Shown piece by piece: positions 28,501 through 43,600 of a DNA stretch of 64,000 nt (positions are counted from its first letter, which is position 1; each line of letters starts with the position of its first letter). The notes below the pieces were generated by a model, which made no database searches, was not told the DNA's origin, and saw only the letters and a program-made list of their open reading frames with translations. The position numbers and the translations under genes were made by a program. Where the stretch lies: NCBI GenBank assembly GCA_028673005.1, contig CM054116.1, forward strand, positions 23,165,840 to 23,229,839, in the 5' to 3' direction. Source of the stretch: Tanypteryx hageni (Eukaryota; Arthropoda; Insecta; Odonata; Petaluridae).

Positions 28501-31500
28501 ATATTATCACTAATGCTATTAAATCCCATCCTCGGTCCGACAAAATATCTTTCATGTGTAAATGGTGAGCATCAGTTTTTCTTTTCAATTTTTTTACAAA
28601 ACCACCAATTTGCTTTGATAACTCTGAATCGATGTTCTGCAGCATAGGTACTGCATTTTCCAGCCAATAAGACTTTTCCAATACCAACCCTCCCCGGCTT
28701 ACGTAAGACTCAACTTACGCAAATACGACTTTACGTAAAAACCTTCCGAGTTGTGGAAATTTATGTTAGCAGGTAAGCGGGCTACTTTATATGGTGGAAT
28801 ACATGTGGGTGTATATCAAGATCACCTTCCTTGCATAGCATCAATGTGTTCTGCAGCATCTTCATCTCTCGTTGTGTTGTTTGTGTGTACCTTGTATTTT
28901 TTACACAAAATATGCAACTTTTGCCCTCTCAATCATGGCTGATTAGCCAAAAAGTAATTCTAAAAATGCTAGTGCTACGAAGAAGAGATGTATGATTATA
29001 CTTGAAGGAAAACTCAATATTGTGCAGCAATATGAAAGCAGCCAAAGTATATAATATGACAAATGTACATACTTATGGTAATTTTCCACATGCATAAAAT
29101 TCGACTTTTTTGCAGAACTGAACCCTTATGTAAGTAGGGGACTGGCAGTATAAGGTCACCAAAAATTGACCTGCATCATAGAGGCCAAAGATACCCAGAT
29201 GCTCAGGTTATAGACTTAATATATGAAGAGTTTAGGTCTAAGGAGTTTCGTCACTAACAACAGTTCCAGTGGTCTTTGACCTTAAAAGGCTGCACAATAC
29301 AAAATTTTTTCCTTGATATAAATGCTTAAACTAGATTTTGTAAAGAGCAAATAGAAATAAAATGATATATCAATGAAGTAATACTTGATAGAATTTTATG
29401 AATAGTAGGAAAAAGAACACCTAAGCCAATACCAATTTTTCCACAAAATCGTTGATAAATATTCCACTAACAATACAACCTACACCACAGTAAAAGAAGA
29501 AGATGGTCACTTTGTAACCAGGATGTGTATTGGTAATATTCTAAAATGGATTGCCATTGAATTGAGAGTTATAAGCATAATTTAAAAATTTTTGTACTCG
29601 ACTCTCAAATTTAAACACTGTCTTGGGTTTATAGCCTGCAATGAATGAATTGGATATGTATTATCATTGATAATATAGCAATTTGTTGTTTATGCAAATT
29701 TAGGAACTGTATGGTGTTCAATAATGGACAAAATTCATTTTAATGTTTAGTGTAGGTACTTAATTGCATATTTCCTGTAAATAACTTAAAGATTAAATAA
29801 TTGAAAATTTGTTTTAAAATCTGGATGCAGATTATCGGTCAGCATATATGGTACATATTAACCTGGATTTATAGAGAGCATGTAATTTTCATTTGAATTT
29901 AGATTAGTAGCAAAATTACATTTTAAATGAAACATTGCCCCTGACTAAAATGAGGATTTTGAAATTGACACTACCACACTGATAATATATCAAAATTAAT
30001 AAAATGAATTCTACCATCAAATGAAGAAAGGAAACGAATTATTTAATTAATATACTTTGTTCAATGTCACTTACCCATTAGTTCAGAGGCTCCTGCAGCT
30101 CCCTTTTCTCCTTCTGCTACTGATTTCCTAAGAGCATTTAGAGCCTCTCTCAGCTTGGAATTCTCCATCTCCATCTCTTGTAACTAGAAAATGCATTTTG
30201 TATGTAAGTATCAAATACGACTGAGGATAAAAAGCTCCGCCATATAATTTAATGTTATGTTTTATGCGCATACCATAAGATATGATGACTCCATCTATTA
30301 AATTTTAAAAAATTCACTGGATTAACGATGATGCAGTCCTTGAAAGCAAAAATCATGGTTCTATCTTCGAATAGGTTAAAATTTGTTTCCCATTTTATGT
30401 GAACAAGCTTACATGTCATCTTAAAATTTGTACATAGAAATAACAAATACTAACAATAGTTTTAAAGGGAGAAATTAGATGATAAATACTGAAATGGAAG
30501 AATTAACCAAATCAATAATAATATCATTAAAGGATTAATTACTAATAACTTATGTCATATCCATCTGAAAAACATTTTGTTGAAACTAAATCACTAATAA
30601 ATATAATCATGAACATAACATACTAACAGAGTATAAAGATATATGTAAGAAAATATTCTCTTTTAAGGAATTACTAGCTTAATTACTAACTTAATTTCAT
30701 TAAAAATACAATTTTTTCCAAAGCGGCAAGTAAAATAACAGGTGTCATGTCTCAATGAGTAACAAGAAAAATAAGAGAATAATCTGTTTCATCACCCAGT
30801 AAAATAAGAAATTTGGAGATAAATGAATTTTCATTGCAGAAACCACTACTTTTACATTTAATACTCAGCACTTTGAAAAGAGGTGGCATTCCTGAGTAAA
30901 TCTTGCAAAATGAAATAAATAAATAAATTTTAATAATATTTTTAATTAGAACACAATCTCAATAGTAATATCCATCACTGTCTTGTAAAAATAAGGCTCT
31001 AATCAAAGATCTCAAAAGTTCCCACTTTTTCATTATCAATGACCGATTTAATAAGCATTAGGTTGAAAATGGCAATATCTCAATAATTAACACAAAATTT
31101 CAACAGGAATAATTTGCAATAACAGCACCTAAACTGAAAGTGAATAAAAATGAACTGAATAAAATTTATACACCACTGTAATTCATTCAATATAAGTCTG
31201 GTATTGGTGCAAAATGGATAGAATGATTCTTACAAGAAAAGAATTTAAGATAGCTACTGTCATTTAATGAGATAAGGAATTAAGATAAGATAAATATTGA
31301 TATGCAGGAAACCTCCGATTAGTTAATATGATGATTTAACTCAAGATCCTTTAACATAATACGATAGATAAAAATCAAATCAAGCTCCGAGTGAATAAAA
31401 ATATAACAAAATAAGAAAATGATAATTGCTACACTAATTCACAACCTGATGAATTTTTCTCCTATCATTTAATGAAAAATGCACAGGTATTAAATTCCAA

Positions 31501-34500
31501 GACGACTATAACAGAATAGTTTTGAAACGAGAAAAAAGTCTGCTATGACTGGGAATCGAACCCGGGTCTTCCACTTGCCAGGCAGATATCCTACAACTGA
31601 ACTATCATAGCAGATAAATTTTCTCGTTTCTTAACGCGGATGTTTTCTTGGTTGGGACGGTGTATCTCTTTGAGGACATCCGTTGGGGCAGTTTGATACT
31701 AGCTTAGCTAGTTCCGTCACAACCAAGAAAACATCCGCGTTAAGAAACGAGAAAATTTATCTGCTACGATAGTTCAGTGGTAGAATATCCGCCTAGCAAG
31801 ACCCAGATTCAATTCCCGATCATAGTAGCCTTTTTTCTCGTTTCAAAATTATTCCCAACATTACAGCTTATACCTGTCTGCATAGGATCTTTAGATCGCT
31901 TTATTTCATCAACTATAACAGAATAGCAGAGCTGTGGGTGAAAAATGATGTACAACCTTCCCTCATTTTACGAACCTCCGTTTTACGAGTTTTTGCTTAT
32001 ACCAACTGAGCAATTTCATAGCTACTTTTTGATTTGTGAACAAATTTTCACTTATACAAGTTCGTTACATTCGCATGAAAATCCCATTTTTCAAATATCA
32101 AATAAATTTTTGCATATGTGCTCTATCCGCTTTAGGACAGTTCGGGAAAGCTCGGTAAACTTTGTCAGATTGCATCACGCTGTTCCGAATAAATTTGGAT
32201 GATTGCCACAGATAACTGGGAATTGCCTCGATTAAAACAACATTTGAATTTATAGTTATTTGTCAGGTACATAAATTATTTTAAATCTTATAAAATAAAT
32301 GTCTGCTAATTAAACTGTAAGCACTGAAACAGCTGTTTCAATAGGGAGATCACCTGCATTGAAGAATTAGCTGTATTCAACTACTTTCCTACATCAATCA
32401 CCTGGAATTCAAGTTTTGAATTTTTATACTTTTTGTATAAATCAAAACTAGTTTTTTCAAAGATTTTTTTGTTTTAAAAGTTGATTTATATGCCATGATA
32501 TACAGCAATAGTTTTCACTCAGTGATAAAATTGGCATAGCGTAAAAGCTTTTGAACATTAGCATCTTTATATGAATTTAGAAACAATGACATTCGTATAC
32601 AGGTATGCCTCCCTTAGCGCAAGGGATGTTCCAGAATATTTATGCGCTAACGGAATTTTCGCTAAACGAACAGTTTATAATGTAGTATTGATTTTTACTA
32701 GTAAGAAATTTTATCATCCTTATAAGCCATTGTAAAGCTATGTTTATAAATGTTAGTATTTAATATTTACTTAATATTTATTATTACAGTAGAAGATCGT
32801 TTTCCCGAAGATTCAAATAACTAAAACATCCAAACACGGAAAAGTATGATGGCAAGGAAATATTAAATTTTTGACAGCATACCGATTTATTTTCTAATCA
32901 TTTGTATTTAATCAATCAAAAATTATTTAAAACATATCTCACTCTAAGCAGTTGTAATCTTTACGTTTATTCCTTCGTCTTAAATCATCCATTTCTTTTC
33001 ACTTGCAAAACGCCTTGGGTTCATGAAAGATAAATAACGTATTTATGTTCGTTTCTTCATCCTTTATAATCCAGTTTCATCGGTTTACTAAATGCTGCAT
33101 ACACACGAAAGGAAATTATACCTATTTTTGTAATTATAATAGATCATATTTACGTCAGTTACTAAGAAGATTGCTTCCGTTGACAACAATTAAATAGCAA
33201 TGTAAGAAATCGCCGAAGTTCAAAGCAAATTACGACTTCGTTTGATTATAATGATAAACGGAGTTTTTTTTTGTTTCTAGTCAAGTGGCACACCTCGATT
33301 TTGTTACATGAACCATTTATATCCTTTTTTAGTTGCCTTTGCACTGAAGTCTTAAATACCGAATGCCATGAAAATCCATTTCCTAGAAGCCGAGAACGAA
33401 CATACGTACGGACGGAAGGAAGACGCCGATAGGCACTCTTGCTTGCCTACAAATTCACTGCATTTAAGTCGTTGATATTATCGTTCATTTTTGCCATATC
33501 TTTGTAAAAACATTTTTTTGTTTGATGTGCTGTTTACAACTTGAGACATTCATTATCCGAAAATATTTATTATCCAAAATGGTTCAGGTTCCAATCATTT
33601 CGGATCAACGATCTTCTACTGTATTACTAATGATTAATTTAAATTACCTTCCCGTAATTTGCTGTTAAATTTTATTTGGCAATAGAAATGAAGCAAAATA
33701 GCAATGGTGCATCATCATTGAATCAATGACGTCAAAACTGAAGACTTTGGTTTGTGATCGGCCAGCGCAAACCAAAAATTTTTTTAAAAATTGTAAAAGC
33801 AGATTCCAAAAGCGCTTTTTTTAGAATTTTCACGTAAAATTTCGAAATACTTAAGTTTATGCATTTTTCAACAATATTTAGATTTAGCTATCAAACTGCG
33901 TAATTATAATGTAACGTTGTATTTTATTAGAGCTAAGCATTTATAACAAAACGTAAAATCCAAAATCAATTAAAAGTTATTAAAAACATACCTCACCGCA
34001 GTTAAGCAGTTTTAATTAAACTGAACGTATTTGCGCTTCTCTTTTATTATTGTAGCAACGTAAACAAAACAAAAATTTACCATAGTACGGCCCCATATAA
34101 ATAGTTCATAACGATTTTCTAGAAATCTTGCGAAAAGGCAAACGGACAGACGAACGCACTCCAAAATCAATAGGACTCATGACTGTTACTATCTAAAACT
34201 ACCCTGAAAATCTTGGTTTCCCAGATTTTCTCGTCACTTCATAATTTTGCACACGGACGGACAAAATGAAAACACCGATTTTTTTGAAAGCGCTAACAAA
34301 AACGAAACAGGTCTATTATTACGTAAATTTAACATGGATACTGGCAGAAAAATAACAATAATTATAGATGAACATCGATTAAGAAGATTCAGTCATGAAC
34401 CTAACCTAACCCATCTCAAAGCAAAAACCCACCCATCCCTAACCAACCCAACAGTAATGTTAACAAGTGTAAAATTTCCAATGTTTGCATTACTGCAAAA

Positions 34501-37500
34501 GACCGCAGAATTGCAGAAAGCCAATGTAAAACAAAGTAAAAGTGAACAGATGAAATAGACTGAAATAAAGCAAATAAATGTATAAATAACAAAAAATTTG
34601 TCTTTAATTTGTGTATAATACATAACTGAATATCATTGGAACAAAGAAGTGAAGATAAGTCAGAAAAAAGTTGGGACTGTATTACCAGACAGTAGCCATT
34701 TAAGGACTTAATTTCGTAAATAAAAATTGAGATGCCAATTGTGCTATATCAAAAATGTGCTAAACGAGACATGCCTGTGCTGTGTTAAATATTCATAGCG
34801 ACTTGCTGAAACAAAATCTTTCTTCAAGGTTAAGGACATCTTTTAAGAGCTCAGAGAAGTGTGGAAATGGGAAATTGCTTTTATCAGAACAAATTCACAA
34901 ACCTAACATCTGGAGTGAGATTAATATAATATGCTCCACCACCAAATGATACAATATAGTACCTCTTACCATTAAATCTCAGCTGAATTATTTGAATAAA
35001 TTATATTACATGAATGACTGTATCTATAGTGCTTTTCATATAACTTGGGGAGTCGGATTTCGGCAGTACTTGGGACCACTTGTATGTCTCTGCTGCTAAG
35101 AGGTGAGGTAGCAGAAAGCTTATGCTAGATGTTACTGACTCTTCATAGGGACATATGTAACGTTTGGCAGGCATTTAAAGTGAATTCGCAAATGTGGCAA
35201 CACAGCACACTCGGACACAATGTTATCACTATGGAGACTTGATGGAGAATGAGCTTTCGAATGCTTAGGTTCCCCCTCCTTTCCTATTGGTTCACTCAGT
35301 GTCTCGCCCCATCTACTTTCACTTTTACCTCCCCCTCAATCGCCATGTCATCTGAAAAGCACTATAGTTGTCTGAATCTTTTTACAGAGATATCAAATGG
35401 GTTAAAGATGGAAAATAGTACAGTGGAAATAAAGAATAGATTCTTAGATGAAAATCAAAGAAAAATTAAGGCTACGACAACTAACTTGTAACTTACCCTT
35501 AGATTGTCTCTGGTTCTTGTTGAGATGGTTCGAGTTCTTCTAGGACTCGAAGGTACTTTCTTCTCTGCCCCATCATCCACTTCAGGAGGCCGTCCATCAC
35601 CATCTTCATCTTCTTCCTCATCTCGTTCAGCTTCTTCCAGTCTTCGCTCCAAACGTGCTTTGTCTCTCTCCAATTCCTTCACCTTCTGTTGTAGCTTGAG
35701 CATTAGTACAACATTTCCTTCTCCTCCATCTTGCATCTGTTGTAGCAAAACATTTATTTTAGTTTCAAACTCTCCTAAATAATTAAGGCACTCAATAACA
35801 AATTCTGAAAGTTCAAAGTATTACTTTCCTAAGTAACAGTCATCTTTATTTTTATATATACTATATAGGCCAACATGTACAGTATAGAAATAATGCTTAT
35901 CTATTTTATAAAATAAAACACACTGCATTTAGTCTCTTTGCAAAGCCAGACATGAGAATAAGTCATCCAAACTGTCCAATGTCATTTTTATTTTGGTGCA
36001 CTAGGAGTGTGCTTCATTTGAAAAATACATACATCTTCCTTTTTAATTGCCTTTATTTGACTATGCATCATGTATGTATGTATTCGACTATTTAAATCCC
36101 AAAGAATGTTGAATAATCCGTGAACAGCAGAATATATTTTATCCATTCTATCAGTAATCAAGAGCCGCAAGTCTAAAGAGGCTTTTGGGAAATCACCAAG
36201 TAAAATAAGGGCCTGAGTTTGATTCCAGGACCATTTATTTCCTCAATTTGATTAACATAGGAAAGGGACACAGCATGTTGGTTATTCTACAGATTATGAG
36301 AGCAAGATGGAATGTTGGGAGATATAGTTTTATGCACAGCTGCATAAGACTGATCATGAACGCGAAGTTGAAGAAGGAGAAAAAGTAATTAACTTGACCA
36401 GGAATCGAATCCGGGTATTCCACTTGCTGGGTAGATACTTTAAACAACTAAGTTGTCAATCCAGCATGATTCTCCATTCTCAAATTTGCGGTAAAGTTTA
36501 GGATTTTTCCTCCTTCTCAAACTTCACATTTGAGATTATGAGTCGACATATACAAGTTGGGAGTTAATTTTAAATGCCATAGTGAGGCTATGTTAACATT
36601 TTGCTGATTTCATTATTGTTCAAGAATTTTTCATAGTTATTATCTAATTATTTGAGAAGAGATCCACTAACAAAAGCACAAAGCCAGATTACAGTAAAAC
36701 CTCATCATTTCGAAGTTCAAGGGACCACAAAAATACGACTTTGAATTATCCGGGTTCGAAATAAACGAACTTAAAAAAATGAAATTTATTATGATCTGCT
36801 ACTTGGACAGTAAAATTGCAATATAATCTTATCCATCCATTCTGCTACAAAACCTATTGAACTTACAAGTTTATACACATGGCGAATTCATTAACAGAGC
36901 TGAAGTGACCACTTCATTCATGATTCACAAACACTACCGTGTGTGAAAAATAGGCTCCAATTAACATCCCAATTTTCCGTGTGTATTTCAAGTTACACTT
37001 TTACGCCACGTTTTGGACGAAAAGACTTTCAACCGTGCGTACTCAGCCAAAAAATTATAAAAATGCATGCCAAAAAGACTGGGAAAACACTTGTGTGAAA
37101 TATTGTATAGATAATAGATAGGAACCATCACGTAGTAATTCCCTCCAATTTGTTCAAATGTTCCATGCCATCAGTATGGTCAAAAATAATTAATTAATTC
37201 TTTATTAACTCTAGGCAATTTCATACATTGCATTGCAATTTTATTTATATCCATATTACACAGCTGTAATAAAACGTACTCTCAAAATACCATGGTCCTG
37301 CATACTGGGTACACCGCAGAGATCGCTATATTTCTTTATTTTTTGAAGCAATAATTTTCTTAAATCTGAAAAATCTTGATATATTTCAAAACAGTAACCC
37401 TGGACCTTCCTATTGTGCTTAATTCTGCAATTTTTACTGTTTTCTTTTTACCTATATCATATGACAAATTTGGTGATTGAATTTTCGCATAGTTATGCGA

Positions 37501-40500
37501 ATTGCGACTTCTAAAAACTCCTTTTCAATGTTGAGGCTAAGTGCTTAGTTCAGCATTTCTTGAGAAGAATATAATGAGAGTGAGAGAGAGAAACACATCT
37601 GACAGAATGCACAAAATGCGCATAATGACCAAAAGCATGATCAGAGCACATGGGAAGCACTTGGATTAAAAAATGATCATATTGTCATTTATAGCAAGAA
37701 AAATCTCGAGAAGGTAATAAAACTGATCACGAGCAACCTGACAGTACAGATGCAATTGTATCTGGTAGCGTTCCGTAACGAATATCGATCTTTTTAGTTA
37801 TCCATATGCAGGGCCGTTTTTTCGCCTAGGCATGGTAGGCAAATGTTGGGGGCCCGCAATTTCAGGGGCCCATTCATGAGGATTTATTAATATTATATTT
37901 TCAATATAATGTAATGTGGAGACTGTTACAAAACTTGTTAGTGTGCCTGCTGTGTACATACCTATTTACGTATTAGGTAGATGTGCCCGGGCCTGACATC
38001 CGGAATAGAAATATTTCAATCACTCGTGCACTCACCCGTCACGATGATATATGAATATATGCGATCAAGATCTATGTCCGAAGCGTGCCTGTCAAGGCCT
38101 GGCGGCAGGGTAGTCTGAATGGCGCTGAGTGGGGAGTCAAAATGTGAAAATTGCAATACATAAAGTGTTGCAAGTTGTAAAAATAATGTTTCCAATATTC
38201 TAACGTTTTTGAACCATGATAGCAGTTTAGTTTTGATAGATTTTGAAATAAGAAAAGATTGTATTGTGATTATAATAAGATAAGAGACAATAATCAATTG
38301 GTAACTGTGTTTGTATTTGTATAATATTATAAAGAAATTAGAACTTTATTATTTACTGTTATGTACAGTGATGCTTGGCACATGTAATACATTCTATATT
38401 TTTCAATATTATTTATTTAGCCATTATCATCTAGAGTAGGGTGACCAGGTATCTCGGTTTCCCAGGATTTTTCCCGGTTTTCCAAGTTTGTCCCGATGTC
38501 CCGAATTTTTTTTTGGGACGCATAAATGCCCCGTTTTTTTTCTTGTAAGCGTGAAGCGTAACACATAAGATGTAATCGATAAAAGTAGGAATAGTGGAGC
38601 TAAAAATTAAATTTAACTATAAGTGATAATCGGAACCCCTGTCTGTGAGAATGCATATCGTTCTCTGGTCTGCGTCTCGAGTCTCTCACTCATAACACAA
38701 ACACGCACCGATCCCTGTTATTAATTTTCTGTCATTTGGGCATCTGTGTTTCAGTTTAGGACTTCCTTCGGTTGATCATATGCAGTCGTCATTGACTTGT
38801 GTGGCAGAAGACGATAGCGAGTTCTTGTTCTCTGGTAAATAATTTTTACTGCTTAATGGTTGTTATTTGAAAGTCTACTAGATCATCAGTTTTGCAAATT
38901 TATGAGAATAAAAATTTGTACTATTTAAATACCCAATTTAAATCTGGTAGCCAGACCTATGGTGGGCATTTAAAACTGTACCATAAAGCATATGCTGCAT
39001 ATCCAGTGAAGTGCTTAAAAAAGGGATCGGAGAAACTACTCGACATCATTAAGTATACTCTCAAAAATGAGTAATCATAAATCTCTGCAAATAATATTAG
39101 TGTGTTATTTAAAATATACCACCTTTTCGTTATAATCTCGTGCCAAGTTAACAAGTTTTCAAGTGTTGTTCAAGTTTATCGCCCTAGATGTTCAATAGCT
39201 TTATTTTTTCATTATTGATAATCAAATCAGTACAGATATTTCCATTCACAAAGAAAGTTTATTATAATTTTTATATAAACTTAAGTTCAAGTTTACATTA
39301 ATTTATCAAAATTATTTTGAATCTGATGGTCGAAAATATTGTGTATTTTGTACATAAGCTGCCGAATATTCTGTTATTTCTTTTATTTTAATTGGCAATA
39401 ATTTCTACAGAACCCCTCAGCAGGAATGCCAAAGAGAAAATGTACCTTTAATGAAGAGTATTTTTTTTAAATGGAGATTTATCTAGAAAGAAAGAAATGA
39501 TAACAAAGTGGTATGTAAAGTGTGCAATTGCTATATAAATATTGGTCACAGCAGGAAATCTGACGTAAACGACCAAATTAATACAGAAAAGCATTAAGTC
39601 AAATCAACTGGCATTGGAAATGCTAGTGCATCACAAAATATTACGCAGTACTTTCATGTGAAAAATCTAATGGAGGATCACCTTACTGTAGCAAGTGAGT
39701 TGACAATGACCGATTTCATCATTAGCACATTTTACGAGTATGGGGTTGATCTAAAAAAAATGCATTGCTTATGGAGTAGCTAATGCAAACATAAATTTTG
39801 AGGGACTGTTGAGAAAAGGCAAAAACAATGTCTTTCATAAATTAAGCAAAAAAATTAATTGCAATTTACTGGGCGTCGGATGTTCAGCACATGTTTTGTA
39901 TAATGCTATGCCTTTATTCATCCTTTATTTATTTCCTCCTGTTTCCTTGGTTCAATTCCCTCTATATTACAATATAATAATTATTTTTTAAAACTAATTT
40001 ATATAGCTTCCTTAAAAGATATTCTAAGGCGGGGCCCATAAATTTATGTTTGCCTAGGGGTCCAGGAGAGGCTTAAGATGGTCCTGTCCCTACGTATGTA
40101 TCATTATGAAAGTGATTTGGTGAAACAATTTCTTCTGAAGTGGCAATAATAATCTAATTATGATAATTTCAATATAATAATGTGCAAAAATTTAAACAAA
40201 CTTGAAAAATTCAAATTTTAAGACGATAATTGGCAAGCCTTCAGCTTGTTGTAATTTCAGTTTCTAGTACCGGCTATGTAAGACAGAGTATTCCTCACCA
40301 TGTGTGCAGTGATTGGGTGGGTAAATGTTGATAAAGGAAGTAATATATCACATGGGACAATGCACTGTGTAATTTGGCAGATAGTCTTCGCGGGAAAACA
40401 GAAGATTGCAATTTGCTAGCTAACTCGGTGACTGGGTAGGATAGAATCAGAGCCAACCTGACTAACTAGCCTTTGTTGTACCGGAGAACCTCTAGCCCAG

Positions 40501-40614
40501 GGCTTCTCAACGTGGTGCCTGCGGGCACCCTGGTATCCATCAAGGTTCATTATAAATAGCTGCTTCTTACATATATAGGATATATGATATCTATTATAAA
40601 TAGCTGCTTCTTAC

Positions 40615-40656
<42 letters not shown>

Positions 40657-43600
40657 AATTATTATTATATATGATACAAAACCTAAGGTACTTCTAGATA
40701 TTCCACAGAGCTGAAATTTGGAGGGAACCTTGGTGTTGGTCCAAAACCATCAGGAAAAATCGAAAATTCCTAAATTTCCCCTTACAACAGGGTCTTTTAC
40801 ACCCCAAAACGTTCATTTTCAAGTCCCATTAGAAAAACATTTAAATCCGTACAAGCCTTTTTATAATTGCATTTTTAAATTACTTTTAATTAAGGTACAA
40901 ACTCCAGACCTGAATTAGAAGATGGGAAAAAGAACGAAGATTATTCTTTCTGAAAGTAGAACACAAATCCGTGCCGAATTAGTCCAATTATTCGATTTTT
41001 ACTGCATAAAAACGGGATTTTATACAATTTATAACAATGGCCCAATATTTCTGTCATGACTACGAGACAATGCTTTTCTTTGGGAATTTATTTTACGTGT
41101 TAATAAAACTGCATGAGAGCTTAGTGCCACGAACTGAAAAGTAGCTTAGTGTCATGATGTCACTCTCAGACCGTGACATTTAAAAGCAAAGGGAAAACAT
41201 ATTTGGGTGCGCAGACAATACTAAGAGGAATATTGCGCTGAAATTTTCAGGGTTTGTAGATGTCATGAATAGGCCTTCGGATAATATGAGACATCTTATG
41301 TAGGTGTCCTTGGTTCGACTCCAGGCGCTCCCAATGCTTGCAGTATGCAAGCACCGATAAATAGTAGGATATATATAGGATATATCATATAAAACCTAAG
41401 GTACTTCTAGAAGTGCTACAGAGCTGAAATTTGGCATGAAGATTGATCATTGTGTAAAACCTCTGGAAAAAATCCAAAATTTTGGAAAAAGTTATATTTA
41501 AGGGGTGTTTTTGACCCCTAAGTCCAATTTTAAACACCCATAAGAAAAGCACTGAAAACTGTGCAGGGCTACATAAATTGCATTTTTAAATTATTTTAAA
41601 TTAAGATACAAAATCGAGACATGCACCTTACTGTGGATGAAAGAATGACGTTTATTTTTCTTGAAGACATAATTAAAATCCTTGCTGAATTTGCATAAAA
41701 ATTTGATTGTAATCAAAGTTATGAATTTTTTTGGTCTTTAACAATAAAAAATATAAATTTTCATAGCAATGAATCCAATGCATTTCAATGGGAATTGATT
41801 TTCCATACTACAAGAGCATTGATTTAATGCTTAGACTGCATTACAATCCATTTGATTCCAAATCAGTGCCGAAATGACGAAGAAATATGTTTTTAATCGG
41901 AAAAAAGCAGATGCTCAACAATAAAGAACTTCAGCTACCATAGCAACCAGGACAATACTTTTCAATGGGAATTGGCAATCCATATTATAATAGCATCACT
42001 TTAATGCTTTTTAATTGGGAAATTCTTTTTGTCCCATTGATTTCAACCAAAGTAATTATGGAGATTTATAAAATGTACAGATATTATAATAGCTTTGATA
42101 CATATTTCATGACCATTGTACCATCGCTTCTTGTAATAACGACAAAAACTATAATGATGTCATACGTATTTCGTGACCATTGCAATGAGCTTAATATTTT
42201 TGAATTTTAATTAATTAGTTGGCTTAAGTGATGGCATTGATTTAATACTTTCGATGGGATTTAGTAGACTCTTATATATCGAAGAATGAATGCCAAAGAG
42301 AGAACAGGAACAACGCACACACAATTAGGGCATTAGCCGATAGGCTGGAGAAATGAAATTTTAAGTGTTGCTAGAGGGTCGCAATACCTATTAGTAATTG
42401 GCACCGTTTCTGCTTACAGTGTACTGGGTTCAACTCCCGATGCCCCAGAAAATCTCTCAGAAGTTTTTCCATTGTGTAGACCAATCTAACAGGAATAGGG
42501 AACTGAAATTTTGCACGTTTATAGGATTTTGCTCATAACCAACCAGAAAAATTGAAAATTTCAAAATTGTTAAATGTTAAAGGTTGTTTTTACCCCATTT
42601 GTACATTAAAGTTTAATAATTTTTATCTCGGAAAATACTAGTTGTAGGTACAAGCTTTTGCAAACATTTTGTAGCAAATTCTATATAGAAAAACTAAAAT
42701 CTCAAGAAGGAGCAGCAATGCGACCGCTAAAAATTCGCAAACGTTTAAAATTTTTTTTAAGGTTTATGTATTTCCAAACATGTTACGAAGCTGACATTTT
42801 TTTAAAGGTAGAATTTCTAAAAAAAAAAATGAAATAGGGATTATAGAAATTTTGACTTTTTTATTTGTTTGGCTTTTAAAAATTATTAAAGTTTAAACAA
42901 ATAGGTAAACATTTTGGTACTACGGGACAAGCTAGGGAGCTGAAATTTTGAAGTTATTTAGAGGTTAGTGCATATGCAAAAATAAATATTTGAATATATC
43001 CATGAAATTGTTATTGCGGCCATTAGAATTTTTTAAAGATTAAACAATTAGATAAATATTATTTCACTTCTATAAGTGATATAACTTTAAAATTTGGCAG
43101 AAATGTGTGGCATTAGTACCCCACAATTGATAAAGTATAATATTCTAAAAATTAGAAATTTTAGGGATTGTTTTACTCCAATATTTTTCCATAAGGGAGA
43201 AATGAAAATAGGTGCAGAGGTGAAATCTTTTGAATTAAAAATATATTTCTAATAATGTATTATCTCTCTGAAAAAATGAATGTTTTTTCAAGGTGAGATG
43301 AAATGCTTGCAGAATGCAAGCACCTTCTACTAGTAATACTGGAAAGGGCCAATTTAAAAAGACTTTATGACTTTGTCATATAGAATTTACATACAAATTA
43401 ATACAATGATTCTGCTCACAATTTTTTCACCAACCTCTCAGAAGTGGCTCATTGTATCATTTTAGTTTAAATCTTTATCATAATGTATCTCATTGTAGAG
43501 AATAGTGAAGAGTTTTAAAAAAATAATAAAAAATTGATAACAATTATATTAGATGATATAGGGTTCTTGCACTTTTTCATTTCAGCTTGGTTCTCGAATT

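Noticed and set aside
31540..31615. A functional tRNA-Gly gene
   Set aside because: The anticodon loop is not that of tRNA-Gly, the stem is over-extended and the unit is mirrored in a fold-back element.
35504..35782. Plus-strand frame with a long serine run
   Set aside because: It is the complement of the acidic Glu/Asp tract of exon w18.
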